A stretch of DNA of 64,000 nucleotides, from assembly GCF_023073715.1 (NCBI RefSeq), contig NZ_JADPKA010000095.1, forward strand, positions 186,001-250,000. Direction: 5' to 3'. Under the pieces are notes generated by a model. It was not told the DNA's origin and did no database searches. It saw nothing but the letters and a program-made list of their open reading frames with translations. A program made the translations under genes and the position numbers. This document shows positions 18,127-26,784 of this stretch, piece by piece; positions within the stretch are counted from its first letter, which is position 1, and every line of letters begins with the position of its first letter. The stretch is from Bradyrhizobium sp. 164 (GTDB lineage: Bacteria > Pseudomonadota > Alphaproteobacteria > Rhizobiales > Xanthobacteraceae).

Positions 18127-18359
18127 CGACTGATGCCACCCGCCAAGGCGTGCCGTCCGTCGCTCTACCCCTTCGAGCGCACCCCATGACAACCTCGTTG
18201 TCAGCATCGTGTAGCCGAGAGCTGAGGCCACGGCCGCAACGCGTCGCGCCTGTCCTAGCCGCCGTCATGGGCCTGTCGCACGAAGATGCTCGGTTACGCC
18301 TCACTGTTCGCGCGAATCGCTTCCTCAGAAGTCGTCGTGCGCCGTGACAGGAGCGGCCG
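18127..18359. other. Intergenic region, no gene seen
   Basis: With the terminator, this completes a 302-base gap between the gene ending at 18057 and the nuclease gene. A short inverted repeat, GACAACCTCGTTGTC, occurs at about 18187-18201. I see no RNA gene or conserved frame. Confidence 0.45.
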
Positions 18360-19397
18360 ATGCCCGTTGGACTGTTGGAGGTTGAAGGTACGATTGATGT
18401 CGGCCAGTTCTGGCCGGAGGGGCGGTCGGACGCCGACACCACCAAGGTCGTGGTGGCCATCGCGCCGGACGCGATCCGCTTCCGCAAGAACGACTCGTCG
18501 CCATTCCAGCCGACCCACGCCTTCGAGGGCGCCAAGGTCAAGGGCCGGACCGCAACGGCACCGATCAAGAACGGCAAGCTCACCGTCCGCCTCCAGGGCA
18601 TCGACGCACCGGAGCTGCACTACCAGCCCTCGCCACTCTCGACGGCCGAGAAGAAGGGTCTGACGCAGGCCAAGCGGCAGGCCTATCACGAGGTCACGCA
18701 TTCCTACCGACAATTCCTCGGCGCCACCGCGAGCAAGGTGCTGCACGATTTCCTCAGCCGTCCCGGCGAAGTCACCCTTCCCTGCCGCGTGTTCACCCAT
18801 GTCGATGCGCCGAACGAGGTGTTCGACACCTATGGGCGGCTGGTCGGCGACATCGAGGTGACGGTTGGTGGCGAGACAATCGACATCAATCACTGGCTGG
18901 TCGAGCAGGGCTTTGCCTATCCGACGTTCTACTCCTCGATGAACGAGGATGAGATCAAGGCCTTCCTCGCGCTCGCCAAGACGGCGCGCGCAAAGAAGCT
19001 GCCGGTCTGGAAACATCTCGCCAAGACGATTGGCCCCTTCGACTTCGGCCTGCGCGAGCCCAGGGCCGGCGAGACCGCCGTGCTCGCGACCGACAAGGGC
19101 CCGGTGATCCTGCCAAAGCTCTACCGCCGCTACACCAACTGGTCGGCGCGCAAGAAGGCCAAGATCACGAGCCAGACCTTCCAGAAGTTTTTGGGCGAAG
19201 GCTCCGGCGGCAAGCCCGACACCTGTTACGAAATCGATGACTTCCTGGCGAACGGCGTGCACTCGGCGACGCCGCGCAATTTTGCGGAGTTCGTCGAGGG
19301 CGGGAAGACGATCAAGTTTCAGCCAGAGGGGCTGGTGTTTGGGGAGGCACCGTCGACGCTGGTGGGCGCGGATGGGAAGGTGGTTAGGGAGTTTTGA
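18360..19397 (+). CDS. Staphylococcal-nuclease-like (SNase/thermonuclease) protein
   Basis: A protein of 345 residues. The SNase signature Val-Arg-Leu-Gln-Gly-Ile-Asp-Ala-Pro-Glu lies near 76-85, holding the Arg and Glu equivalents of the catalytic pair. A later Asp-Thr-Tyr-Gly-Arg-Leu near 157 supplies the second Arg. The domain is interrupted by a long insert and followed by about 120 extra residues, making the protein over twice the length of a minimal SNase. There is no obvious signal peptide, so it may be cytoplasmic. It should cleave phosphodiester bonds with Ca2+ if active. The ATG at 18360 is preceded by AGGAG. Confidence 0.8.
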   Translation: MPVGLLEVEGTIDVGQFWPEGRSDADTTKVVVAIAPDAIRFRKNDSSPFQPTHAFEGAKVKGRTATAPIKNGKLTVRLQGIDAPELHYQPSPLSTAEKKGLTQAKRQAYHEVTHSYRQFLGATASKVLHDFLSRPGEVTLPCRVFTHVDAPNEVFDTYGRLVGDIEVTVGGETIDINHWLVEQGFAYPTFYSSMNEDEIKAFLALAKTARAKKLPVWKHLAKTIGPFDFGLREPRAGETAVLATDKGPVILPKLYRRYTNWSARKKAKITSQTFQKFLGEGSGGKPDTCYEIDDFLANGVHSATPRNFAEFVEGGKTIKFQPEGLVFGEAPSTLVGADGKVVREF

Positions 19398-19434
19398 GGC
19401 GCAGGATTTAGCAAACAAACATTTACCAAACAAA

Positions 19435-19462
19435 AATGGCCCGCTTCATGCGGGCCATTTTC
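19435..19462. terminator. Bidirectional terminator between nuclease gene and tRNA-fMet
   Basis: The 10-bp stem AATGGCCCGC (19435-19444) and GCGGGCCATT (19450-19459) has a TTCAT loop. On the plus strand it is followed by TTC; on the minus strand it runs into a five-T tract. It should end both the nuclease transcript and the tRNA transcript. Confidence 0.82.
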
Positions 19463-19487
19463 ATATCAGATCCGGTCAATCCGAATT

Positions 19488-19564
<77 letters not shown>

Positions 19565-20057
19565 TTAAACACTTGCTTTGCCTTCGCCAAAGGCCGGGGA
19601 CGGTCAGTTAGGGCCGGCGCTGTTCGCGTGGCTTGCTTCGTCCGTCCCAAAGGCTTCCTTGGAAGGCGACCCGGGGCAAAGCCCGTCGGGTGCGGGGCGT
19701 ATGTAACAAGGCGGGCTGCCTTTGGAAAGGGCTGCGGGAACGTTTTTTTCGACTTTGTGACAGGCGGATGGACCGGTTTTGGGGCCGTTTCGGCATGCAC
19801 TTGCCAGGAGTTCCGCAAAGAGCCAGCTTGGCCGTAACAAAATCAGGGCGCAACGTCATTTAGGGGATGCTGCCATGGACCGTGCCTTGGACAATCCCTG
19901 ACAAACACCCCGCTGCAGGCGCTGGAGGATGCCTTTCGGTGCCATGGTCGCGCGGTCGCGGCCGAGCCGGCTCGCGGCGGCCGCGGGACGCAATCGGACG
20001 CCTTTGTCCGGGACGAGACCGGAGTAAAGCTCTCGCGCGCCAATAGCGCAGCGTAGC
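19565..20057. other. Intergenic region upstream of tRNA-fMet, no gene seen
   Basis: These 493 bases contain several short open frames on both strands, but none with a family pattern or ribosome site. The part nearest 19565 must hold the tRNA promoter. A T-run (CGTTTTTTTCG, 19742 onward) is present without a clear stem. Confidence 0.5.
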
Positions 20058-20819
20058 TCAATTCAATAAGAACCCGCCGTCCACCGTCACCACACTGCCC
20101 GTCATGTAGCGCGAGGCGTTCGACGCCAGCAACAGGATCGCGCCGTCGAGATCGGACTCGGCGCCGACGCGGCGCTGCGGGATGCGCTTGGCCAGGCGCT
20201 CGCCTGCGGGCGTCGACCAGAAGGCGTGGTTCATCTCGGTATCGATATAGCCGGGCGCGAGCGCGTTGATCCGGATGTTCTGGCCCGCGAGCTCCAGCGC
20301 CATCGCCTTGGTCGCCTGGAGGATGCCGGCCTTAGAGATCGCGTAAGGAGAGACCGCCTTCAGCACGCCGGTGCCGAGCACGGAGGCGATGTTGACGATG
20401 TTGCCCGGCTGCTTGCGCGCGATCATGCGCCGCGCCACTTCCGTCGCGAGGAAATAGGCGCCCTTCAGGTTGGCACCGATCACGGCATCCCAGTCAGCCT
20501 CGGTCTGCTCGGTCGCGAGCTTCTCGATGGCAATGCCGGCATTGTTGATCAGCACGGTGACCGGCCCGAGCGCAGCTTCCGCCGCATCGACCGCCCTGGC
20601 GATCGACGCGGTGTCGGTGACGTCGAGCGCGACGGCAGCGGCGCGGCCGCCATTGCCGCGGATCTCTTCTTCCAGGCTCTTCAGCTTGTCGGTCTGCCGC
20701 GCCGCGAGCGCGACGGATGCACCATGGGCCGCCAGCACTCGGGCAAATTGCCGTCCCAGCCCCTGGCTCGCGCCGGTCACGAGGATGGTTTCTTCACTGA
20801 CGTCGAATAGGTCTGCCAT
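20058..20819 (-). CDS. Short-chain dehydrogenase/reductase (3-oxoacyl-ACP-reductase-like)
   Basis: A 253-residue classical SDR. It has the cofactor motif TGASQGLGR near 17, Asn-Asn-Ala-Gly near 91, the catalytic Tyr-Ala-Ile-Ser-Lys near 160 and a Pro-Gly segment after it. The C-terminus ends VVTVDGGFLLN. It uses NAD(P)H to reduce or oxidise a carbonyl or alcohol, and the substrate is unknown. It diverges from the CvpA-like gene. The start at 20819 is the first residue that fits the family's short N-terminus. Confidence 0.87.
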   Translation of the reverse strand: MADLFDVSEETILVTGASQGLGRQFARVLAAHGASVALAARQTDKLKSLEEEIRGNGGRAAAVALDVTDTASIARAVDAAEAALGPVTVLINNAGIAIEKLATEQTEADWDAVIGANLKGAYFLATEVARRMIARKQPGNIVNIASVLGTGVLKAVSPYAISKAGILQATKAMALELAGQNIRINALAPGYIDTEMNHAFWSTPAGERLAKRIPQRRVGAESDLDGAILLLASNASRYMTGSVVTVDGGFLLN

Positions 20820-20955
20820 GACGATTTCCTTGGGCGTAATCCCTGAGCTTTTGAAGCCATCAATACAGACGATTTTAGCGATCTGAAACCGGAATGATCG
20901 GCTCGGCGTTCATTCGTTCCAGCGCAGCAACGTTTCCTGAGGTGAGCTCGCAGGC

Positions 20956-21468
20956 ATGAACAGTTTCGATCTCGCGGTCTATTCGGCACTCGCCATCGCG
21001 GTCGGCCTCGGTTTCAGGACCGGGCTGCTGCGCAGCGCTGTGACCATCCTCGCCTATCTGCTCGCCGCGCCGATGGCGGTGGCGCTGATGCCGCTGATCG
21101 CGCCGCAGATCGCAGCCAACGCGAATTCACCGCTGCTCCAGAACTGGATCTGGTTCTTCGCCATCTTTGTGGTGATCGGCATGCTGCTCGGGCATATCGG
21201 CCGCACCGCCCTGAACGACACCATCGGCGAGGCCGGCATCGGCGACCGGCTCGGCGGCGCCGCGCTCGGCACCATCAGGGTCGGCCTCGTCGCCACCACG
21301 CTGGTAGCGGTGTTCGACCAGATCGTGCCGGCCAACCGCCAGCCGCCTTTTCTCGCCGGCTCGCATCTGCGCCCGCTGTTCTCGACGGTAGGACAGATGG
21401 GATTCAAGTCGCTGCCGCCGGAGGCGGCTGCCGCGATCGACCGCCTCAAGCAGGAGCGGCGCATCTGA
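20956..21468 (+). CDS. CvpA family membrane protein
   Basis: A protein of 170 residues with about four hydrophobic helices in the CvpA pattern: NSFDLAVYSALAIAVGLGFRTG, a long central helix, then ALNDTIGEAGIGDRLGGAALG followed by GTIRVGLVATTLVAV. The family is needed for colicin V production in E. coli and for envelope stress tolerance. The protein lies in the inner membrane. Here the gene stands alone; in many genomes cvpA precedes purF, which is not seen here. A terminator follows at 21470. Confidence 0.8.
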   Translation: MNSFDLAVYSALAIAVGLGFRTGLLRSAVTILAYLLAAPMAVALMPLIAPQIAANANSPLLQNWIWFFAIFVVIGMLLGHIGRTALNDTIGEAGIGDRLGGAALGTIRVGLVATTLVAVFDQIVPANRQPPFLAGSHLRPLFSTVGQMGFKSLPPEAAAAIDRLKQERRI

Positions 21469-21469
21469 G

Positions 21470-21496
21470 GCGCGATCAGATCGCGCTTTGTTGTTT
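21470..21496 (+). terminator. Probable terminator after CvpA-like gene
   Basis: The arms GCGCGAT and ATCGCGC (21470-21476 and 21480-21486) form a short hairpin followed by TTTGTTGTTT. It lies directly after the stop at 21468. Confidence 0.6.
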
Positions 21497-21669
21497 GGGC
21501 ATGATCTCTTTAGAAAACCGCGATACATTCTTCCGGACCATGCCTCCGCATTTGCATCGCCGCAGCGCGCGCCATGCATTTTGAAGCGGGCCCGTCCCTT
21601 ATCAGCAGCGTCGAGGTTGGATAGAGTAGCCGCCGTCCAAAACCTACCTGACATTACGGGAGTGAAACA

Positions 21670-22452
21670 GTGGATCTTGGGATCAAAGGTCGCCGCGCCA
21701 TCGTCTGCGCATCCAGCAAGGGCCTCGGGCGCGCCTGCGCCATCTCGCTGGCCGAGGCCGGGGTTCATGTCACCCTGACCGCGCGCGGCGCCGAGGCCTT
21801 GAAGAAGACGGCCGACGACATCCGCAAAGCCTATTCCGGCGTGACCGTCACCGAGATCGTCGGCGACATCACGACGCCGGCAGGCCGCGAGGCCGTGCTG
21901 AAGGCCTGCCCCGAGCCTGATATCCTGATCAACAATGCCGGCGGCCCGCCGCCCGGCGATTTCCGCAACTGGACCCGCGACGATTGGATCAAGGCAATCG
22001 ACGCCAACATGCTCACCCCGATCGAGCTGATCAAGGCGACGGTGGACGGCATGATGGCGCGCAAGTTCGGCCGCATCGTCAACATCACCTCGGCCGCCGT
22101 CAAGGCGCCGATCGACATCCTCGGCCTTTCCAACGGCGCGCGCGCCGGCCTCACCGGCTTCATCGCCGGCCTGTCGCGCAAGACCGTGATCAACAACGTC
22201 ACCATCAATGGCCTGTTGCCTGGCCCGTTCGAGACTGACCGCCTGACCGGCACCGCCAAGGCCGAGGCCGACAAGCGCGGCGTCACGCCGGAGCAGATCC
22301 TCGCCGAGCGCGCCAAGCAGAACCCCGCCGGCCGCTTCGGCCAGCCCGACGAGTTCGGTTATGCCTGCGCCTTCCTTTGCGGCGCCAAGGCCGGCTTCAT
22401 CACCGGGCAGAACATTTTGCTGGATGGCGGCGCGTTCCCGGGGACCCTGTAG
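21670..22452 (+). CDS. SDR-family protein lacking the catalytic Tyr-Lys pair
   Basis: A 260-residue SDR fold. The nucleotide motif is CASSKGLGR (13-21), with Asn-Asn-Ala-Gly near 88 and a C-terminal LLDGGAFPG. Ser141 of the catalytic site is present, but where classical SDRs have YxxxK this protein reads Ser154-Asn-Gly-Ala-Arg158, so both Tyr and Lys are gone. This points to a divergent subfamily, perhaps with altered chemistry or a binding role. GGAG lies just upstream of the ATG. It is first in a run of same-strand catabolic-type genes up to 27933, though a convergent gene intervenes. Confidence 0.85.
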   Translation: MDLGIKGRRAIVCASSKGLGRACAISLAEAGVHVTLTARGAEALKKTADDIRKAYSGVTVTEIVGDITTPAGREAVLKACPEPDILINNAGGPPPGDFRNWTRDDWIKAIDANMLTPIELIKATVDGMMARKFGRIVNITSAAVKAPIDILGLSNGARAGLTGFIAGLSRKTVINNVTINGLLPGPFETDRLTGTAKAEADKRGVTPEQILAERAKQNPAGRFGQPDEFGYACAFLCGAKAGFITGQNILLDGGAFPGTL

Positions 22453-22463
22453 TCGCGCATCTC

Positions 22464-22489
22464 GCTCTCCCCGTTCTTACGGGGAGAGC
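22464..22489. terminator. Hairpin between convergent genes
   Basis: The 10-bp arms GCTCTCCCCG (22464-22473) and CGGGGAGAGC (22480-22489) have a TTCTTA loop. It sits in the 47-base gap between convergent stops, so it can end both transcripts. There is no strong T-run. The CTCTCCCCG motif also resembles a repeated intergenic sequence; a related one occurs near 11102-11126. Confidence 0.6.
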
Positions 22490-22499
22490 ATTCTCCGTC

Positions 22500-22976
22500 T
22501 CACCGCTGCTTGGTCGGTTCGTCCTCGTCCTGCTGACTTGGAGCGGAGGAATCAGCGGTGGTGCGCTCATCGGTCCAGTCGATGCCGAATGCGTCGAGAC
22601 CGTCGGCGAGCAGATCGCCCAGCATGGGCTCGCCGAGCAGATAGTGCACCGTTTCGCGGCGCGGACTGCGATATTCATTCCGCGCCTCCACTGCGCGGGT
22701 GCGCAAATCGTCCCAATCATCGATCGTGCCGTCGCCGCGGCCGAGCCACGTCAGCGCGACGAGATCGAGCTGCTCGTCCTCGTTCAGGGCAATCATGAAG
22801 CTCCCGAGCTCTTGGACGACAGGATCGGAGCCGTCGTCCTCGAGAACGTCGAGCGCATCGTCATCGCTCGGGTTCGAGCCGGAATCCGGATCGGAATCGC
22901 CCTCCTTGACGTCCAATTCGCGCGCCTTCTCGATGATAAAAGCGACTTTTTCAGCGGATATTGCAAGCTCTGGCAT
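22500..22976 (-). CDS. DUF3775-like acidic protein
   Basis: A protein of 158 residues from the ATG at 22976, which has GGAGGAG directly upstream. It starts MPELAISAEKVAFIIEKARELDVKEG, then has a highly acidic Asp/Ser/Glu stretch (about 27-50). A conserved-looking region follows, FMIALNEDEQLDLVALTWLGRGD, which matches my memory of DUF3775. The tail is acidic and probably disordered. It is soluble with no signal peptide, and its function is unknown. Confidence 0.7.
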   Translation of the reverse strand: MPELAISAEKVAFIIEKARELDVKEGDSDPDSGSNPSDDDALDVLEDDGSDPVVQELGSFMIALNEDEQLDLVALTWLGRGDGTIDDWDDLRTRAVEARNEYRSPRRETVHYLLGEPMLGDLLADGLDAFGIDWTDERTTADSSAPSQQDEDEPTKQR

Positions 22977-23088
22977 GGCTCCTCCTCCGGTTCCCGCGAT
23001 AACGCCGCATCGCGTCAGATGATCCATTGCGCTCCATGGCGGAAGGCCGCATGTTTCGGCACCAAAACAAGAACATGGGAAGGCGCCG

Positions 23089-23937
23089 ATGCAGTGGAAG
23101 GTGGGCAGGGTCAAAATCACGAAGGTGGTGGAATTGGAGACGGTCGGCTCGACCCGCTTCATCCTGCCGCTCGCAGGGAACGCAGAGATCCAGAAGTTGC
23201 CCTGGTTGATCCCGCATTTCGCCACCGAAGAAGGCCGGCTGAAGATGTCGATCCATTCGCTGGTGGTGGAGACGCCGACGCGCCGGATCGTGGTCGACAC
23301 CGGGCTCGGCAACGACAAGCAGGGCCGCAACGTCCCAACCTGGAATCATCGCAGCACACCATTTCTGGAGACGATGACGGCGGCAGGCTTCGCGCCTGAC
23401 AGCATCGACACGGTGCTGTGCACGCATCTTCACGTCGATCATGTCGGCTGGAATACGAAGCTGGTCGACGGCAAATGGCTGCCCACCTTTGCGAATGCGC
23501 GCTACGTGTTCGGCAAGACCGAATACGAGCACTGGCGCGACCACTCCGCCGAACCGGACAAGGCAGCGGTGTTCAATGATTCCGTGCAGCCGATCGTCGA
23601 TGCCGGCAGGGCCGATCTGATCGCGAGCGACCGCCAGCTCTACGACGAGATCAGCATGATCCCGACGCCAGGCCACAGCCCCGGCCATATGAGCATCCTG
23701 ATCCAGTCCGACGGCGAGCAGGGCCTGCTCACCGGCGACGTCGCCCACCACCCCTGCCAGATGGCGCATCTCGACTGGTCCTCGACCGCGGATTCCAACC
23801 AGGCGCAATCGGCCGAAACGCGGCGCGACTTGTTCGGCCGCTTTGCCGACACGCCGACGCTGGTGATCGGCGGGCATTTCTCGGCCGGGCATATCAAGCG
23901 GGATGGCGACGCGTTCAGGTTTGTGGCGCTGGGGTGA
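23089..23937 (+). CDS. Metallo-beta-lactamase-fold hydrolase (lactonase-like)
   Basis: A protein of 282 residues with the di-zinc motif His-Leu-His-Val-Asp-His at 113-118, followed by VGWN. Further ligands are likely in TPGHSPGH near 191-198, Thr-Gly-Asp near 217 and GGHFSAGH near 264. This architecture is shared by AHL lactonases and by aryl or lactone hydrolases. It is a clear paralogue of the gene at 25799: HLH-x-DHVGWNT, the following Lys-x-Arg-Tyr-Val-Phe and the spacing all agree. Acyl-homoserine lactone or pathway lactones are both possible substrates. Confidence 0.87.
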   Translation: MQWKVGRVKITKVVELETVGSTRFILPLAGNAEIQKLPWLIPHFATEEGRLKMSIHSLVVETPTRRIVVDTGLGNDKQGRNVPTWNHRSTPFLETMTAAGFAPDSIDTVLCTHLHVDHVGWNTKLVDGKWLPTFANARYVFGKTEYEHWRDHSAEPDKAAVFNDSVQPIVDAGRADLIASDRQLYDEISMIPTPGHSPGHMSILIQSDGEQGLLTGDVAHHPCQMAHLDWSSTADSNQAQSAETRRDLFGRFADTPTLVIGGHFSAGHIKRDGDAFRFVALG

Positions 23938-23943
23938 CGGTAC

Positions 23944-24047
23944 TCCTCATGGTGAGGAGCGCGTCTTCGCGCGTCTCGAACCATGAAGGCCCCGCCCGCG
24001 GCCATCCTTCGAGATGCCCGCCTTCGGCGGGCCCTCAGGATGAGGGG
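23944..24047. repeat. Palindromic intergenic repeat, family A copy 1
   Basis: About 104 bases, starting TCCTCATGGTGAGGAGCG, passing through CGTCTCGAACCATGAAGG and CCTTCGAGATGCCCG, and ending CCCTCAGGATGAGGG. The same ordered blocks recur at 25001-25144 and 63252-63364. It can fold into nested hairpins (CGCGTC-TTCG type). It lies between the MBL and FAH genes and is a probable non-autonomous repeat of the REP or BIME kind. Confidence 0.75.
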
Positions 24048-24147
24048 GTGTAATGCGGAAACGCCCGGCAGTGAGCGGTTGAATTTCCCGCCGCCCTGTT
24101 CCATGAAGCTGTTCAACCGATCGGTCTATTCCCAGGGAGAAACGAGA

Positions 24148-24990
24148 ATGAAGCTTGTTCGTTATGGCGAGAAGGGTGCGGAAAAGCCCGGCCTGATCGA
24201 CAAATCCGGCCAGTTGCGCGACCTGTCGGCGCATGTGAAGGACCTGACCGGTGAGGCCTATTCGCCGGAATCTCTGAAAAAGCTGGCGAGCCTCGACCCC
24301 GCCTCGCTGCCCGCGGTGTCCGGCAAGCCCCGCTTCGGCGCACCGGTCACCGGCATCTCGAAATTCGTCGCCATCGGCCTCAATTACAGCGACCACGCCA
24401 AGGAGACGGGCGCTGCGATCCCGACCGAGCCGATCATCTTCATGAAGGCCAACACCTCGCTCTCCGGCCCGAACGATCCGGTCGAGAAGCCGCGCGGCTC
24501 GACCAAGCTCGACTGGGAAGTCGAGATCGCCGCGATCATCGGCACCCGCGCCAAATATGTCTCGGAAGCCGATGCGCTGAACTACGTCGCCGGCTATTGC
24601 GTCTGCAACGACGTCTCCGAACGCAACTTCCAGACCGAGCGCCTGGGCCAATGGACCAAGGGCAAGTCGCACGACACGTTCGGCCCGCTCGGCCCATGGC
24701 TCGCCACCAAGGACGAGATCAAGGACGTGCAGGACCTCTCGATGTGGCTCGACGTCAACGGCCAGCGCCGCCAGACCGGCTCGACCAAGACCATGATCTT
24801 CTCCATGGCCAAGTGCGTCTCCTATGTGTCGCAGTTCATGACGCTGTTGCCCGGCGACATCATCACCACGGGCACCCCGCCCGGCGTCGGCCTCGGCATG
24901 AAGCCGCCGACCTTCCTCAATGTCGGCGACGTCGTCACGCTCGGCATCGAAGGTCTCGGCGAGCAGCGCCAGGAGATCATCGCGGCGTAG
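24148..24990 (+). CDS. Fumarylacetoacetate hydrolase family protein
   Basis: A protein of 280 residues from the ATG at 24148, preceded by AGGGAGA. The FAH fold is seen in FVAIGLNYSDHAKE near 76-89, the metal-binding Asp-Trp-Glu-Val-Glu-Ile near 120-126, and a Thr-Gly-Thr-Pro-Pro-Gly-Val-Gly segment near 246. Members hydrolyse C-C bonds of 3-oxo acids such as fumarylpyruvate, or act as oxaloacetate decarboxylases, using Mg2+ or Mn2+. A GST-family gene follows 181 bases downstream. That pairing is typical of ring-cleavage pathways (isomerase plus hydrolase). No ring-cleavage dioxygenase is present. Confidence 0.9.
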   Translation: MKLVRYGEKGAEKPGLIDKSGQLRDLSAHVKDLTGEAYSPESLKKLASLDPASLPAVSGKPRFGAPVTGISKFVAIGLNYSDHAKETGAAIPTEPIIFMKANTSLSGPNDPVEKPRGSTKLDWEVEIAAIIGTRAKYVSEADALNYVAGYCVCNDVSERNFQTERLGQWTKGKSHDTFGPLGPWLATKDEIKDVQDLSMWLDVNGQRRQTGSTKTMIFSMAKCVSYVSQFMTLLPGDIITTGTPPGVGLGMKPPTFLNVGDVVTLGIEGLGEQRQEIIAA

Positions 24991-25000
24991 GCTCTCCGCC

Positions 25001-25144
25001 CTCATCCTTAGGAACGCGCAATGCGCGTCTCGAAGGATGCGCCAATAACACGGTCACTCGACGCATTGGCCGGGTGACGAGAGAACGCCTCCCATTCCGT
25101 CCTTCGAGACGCGCGCCGAAGAGGCGCACTCCTCAGGATGAGGC
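25001..25144. repeat. Palindromic intergenic repeat, family A copy 2
   Basis: About 144 bases starting CTCATCCTTAGGAACGCG. It contains GCGCGTCTCGAAGGATGCG, then the inverted CCTTCGAGACGCGCGCC, and ends CTCCTCAGGATGAGG. It shares block order with the copies at 23944 and 63252 but has a longer middle. It separates the FAH and GST genes. Confidence 0.72.
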
Positions 25145-25171
25145 GTGTGTGTTTGGATAGAGGTTATTCAG

Positions 25172-25783
25172 ATGAAACTCACCTTCTCCCCCGCCTCGCC
25201 CTTCGCCCGCAAGGTGCGCATCGCTGCGGTCGAACTCGGGCTGATCGACAAGATCGAGCTCGTGCCCGCAACCGTCGCGCCGGGCACCGCCAACGAGGAT
25301 TATTCGCGCATCACGCCGCTGAAGAAGCTGCCGGTGCTGATCACCAATGACGGCGACGTGATTTTGGACTCCTACGTCATCGTCGAATATCTCAACGAGA
25401 TCGCCGGCGGCAGCCTGATCCCGGACTACGGGCCGCGGCGCTGGAAGACCAAGACCAACCACTCGCTGCTCAACGGCATGTTCGATTCCATGCTGCTGTG
25501 CCGCTACGAGAAGATGGTGCGGCCGCAGGGCCTGCAATGGCAGGCATGGTCGGACGACCACTGGAACAGGGCCTGGACGGGCATGGCACGCTTCGAGAAT
25601 ATGCCAGAGGTGCTGAACGGCCCGTTCGACATCTCGCAGATCGGCCTCGTTTGCGTGCTCGGCTATGCCGACTTCCGCTTCGCCGATTGCGGCTGGCGCC
25701 AAGCCTATCCCAAGCTCGACGCCTTCCATCAGAGAATGCTGGAGCGGCCTTCCGTGAAAATCTCGGTGCCGCCTCCGGCATAA
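25172..25783 (+). CDS. Glutathione S-transferase family protein
   Basis: A protein of 203 residues from the ATG at 25172, just after an AGAGG ribosome site. The N-domain opens KLTFSPASPFARKVRIAAVELG and carries the glutathione-site features LKKLPVLIT and LDSYVIVEYL (Asp-Ser replaces the usual Glu-Ser). The helical C-domain has a late Tyr-Ala-Asp-Phe-Arg-Phe-Ala-Asp segment. It lies between an FAH enzyme and an MBL hydrolase on the same strand. A maleylpyruvate-isomerase-like or dehalogenating role is possible. There is only 15 bp to the next gene, so translation is probably linked. Confidence 0.87.
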   Translation: MKLTFSPASPFARKVRIAAVELGLIDKIELVPATVAPGTANEDYSRITPLKKLPVLITNDGDVILDSYVIVEYLNEIAGGSLIPDYGPRRWKTKTNHSLLNGMFDSMLLCRYEKMVRPQGLQWQAWSDDHWNRAWTGMARFENMPEVLNGPFDISQIGLVCVLGYADFRFADCGWRQAYPKLDAFHQRMLERPSVKISVPPPA

Positions 25784-25798
25784 TTCGCAGGAGCTCTC

Positions 25799-26668
25799 AT
25801 GAGCCTCAAATACTCCGTCGGCGATCTCACCATCCATCGCGTCATCGAGCAGGAAGTCCCGTTCTTCCCGGCGCTGGAGTTCATTCCCGGGCTGACGGCG
25901 GAGGTGCTGGCCGAGAACCGCGCATGGATGCGGCAGGCCAAGGCACTGGACGAGCAGGACACGCTGATCCTGTGCTTCCAGTCCTACGTGGTGAAGACGC
26001 CGCATCACACCATCCTGATCGACAGTTGCATCGGCAACGACAAGCCGCGGCCGCAGCGGCCGAAATGGCACATGAAGACCGACGACACGTATCTGCGCGG
26101 GCTCAATGCTGCCGGCGTGTCGGTGGACGACATCGACTTCGTGATGTGCACGCATCTGCATGCGGATCATGTCGGCTGGAACACCCGGCTCGAGAACGGC
26201 CGCTGGGTACCGACCTTCCCCAAGGCGCGCTACGTCTTCGCCAAGCGTGAGTTCGACTACTGGACCGAGCAGAATGCGAAGGCGGAGGTCCCGCCCTTTG
26301 CCGACAGCGTGCTGCCGGTGGTGGAGGCGGGGCGCCACGAACTCGTCGGCAGTGACCATCAGATCGGCGATCACATCCGCATCCTGCCGACGCCGGGCCA
26401 CACGCCGGGCCATGTCGCCTTCACTGTCGGACGCGGCAAGGACGATGCGGTGTTCTCCGGCGATCTCATCCACTCGCCATTGCAGGCGCTCTATCCCGAG
26501 TTGTCGATGAAGTTCGACGTCGATCAGGCGACAGCGGCGAAAACGCGCCGCGGCTTCCTGGAGCGCTATTGCGACACCGACACGCTGTGCTGCACGGCGC
26601 ATTTCCCCTCGCCGTCGGTGGGCAAGATCAAGCGCAAGGGCAGCGGCTTCGTCTGCGCGGCGGCCTAG
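25799..26668 (+). CDS. Metallo-beta-lactamase-fold hydrolase (lactonase-like), paralogue of 23089
   Basis: A protein of 289 residues with His119-Leu-His121-Ala-Asp123-His124 and further ligands in TPGHTPGH near 200, SGD near 222 and CTAHFPSPSVG near 263. It shares the VGWNT block and several neighbouring segments with the 23089 gene product, so the two arose by duplication. Two different lactonase-like enzymes in one locus suggest successive or alternative substrates. The start has GGAG 6-8 bases upstream. It is linked to the GST gene by 15 bases. Confidence 0.87.
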   Translation: MSLKYSVGDLTIHRVIEQEVPFFPALEFIPGLTAEVLAENRAWMRQAKALDEQDTLILCFQSYVVKTPHHTILIDSCIGNDKPRPQRPKWHMKTDDTYLRGLNAAGVSVDDIDFVMCTHLHADHVGWNTRLENGRWVPTFPKARYVFAKREFDYWTEQNAKAEVPPFADSVLPVVEAGRHELVGSDHQIGDHIRILPTPGHTPGHVAFTVGRGKDDAVFSGDLIHSPLQALYPELSMKFDVDQATAAKTRRGFLERYCDTDTLCCTAHFPSPSVGKIKRKGSGFVCAAA

Positions 26669-26687
26669 CGGAACGACCTCTCTTCAC

Positions 26688-26770
26688 ATGCCCGGGCTTG
26701 TGCCTGGCATCTAGGTTCTTACAATCAACGGCAACGAAGAACGTAGATGGCCGGGACAAGCCGGGCCATC
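26688..26770. repeat. Palindromic intergenic repeat, family B variant
   Basis: It begins CATGCCCGGGCTTGTGCC and ends with GGCCGGGACAAGCCGGGCC; the two ends are roughly complementary, with a partly complementary middle. It matches in form the copies at 33257-33344 and 42998-43077, but is degenerate. It fills most of the gap before the epoxide-hydrolase-like gene. Confidence 0.6.
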
Positions 26771-26784
26771 ACGAGGAAGCGCCT

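Noticed and set aside
23944-25144. CRISPR-like array from repeated blocks near the FAH gene
   Set aside because: The blocks are two dispersed palindromic repeats with unequal spacing and no set of regular spacers or cas genes.
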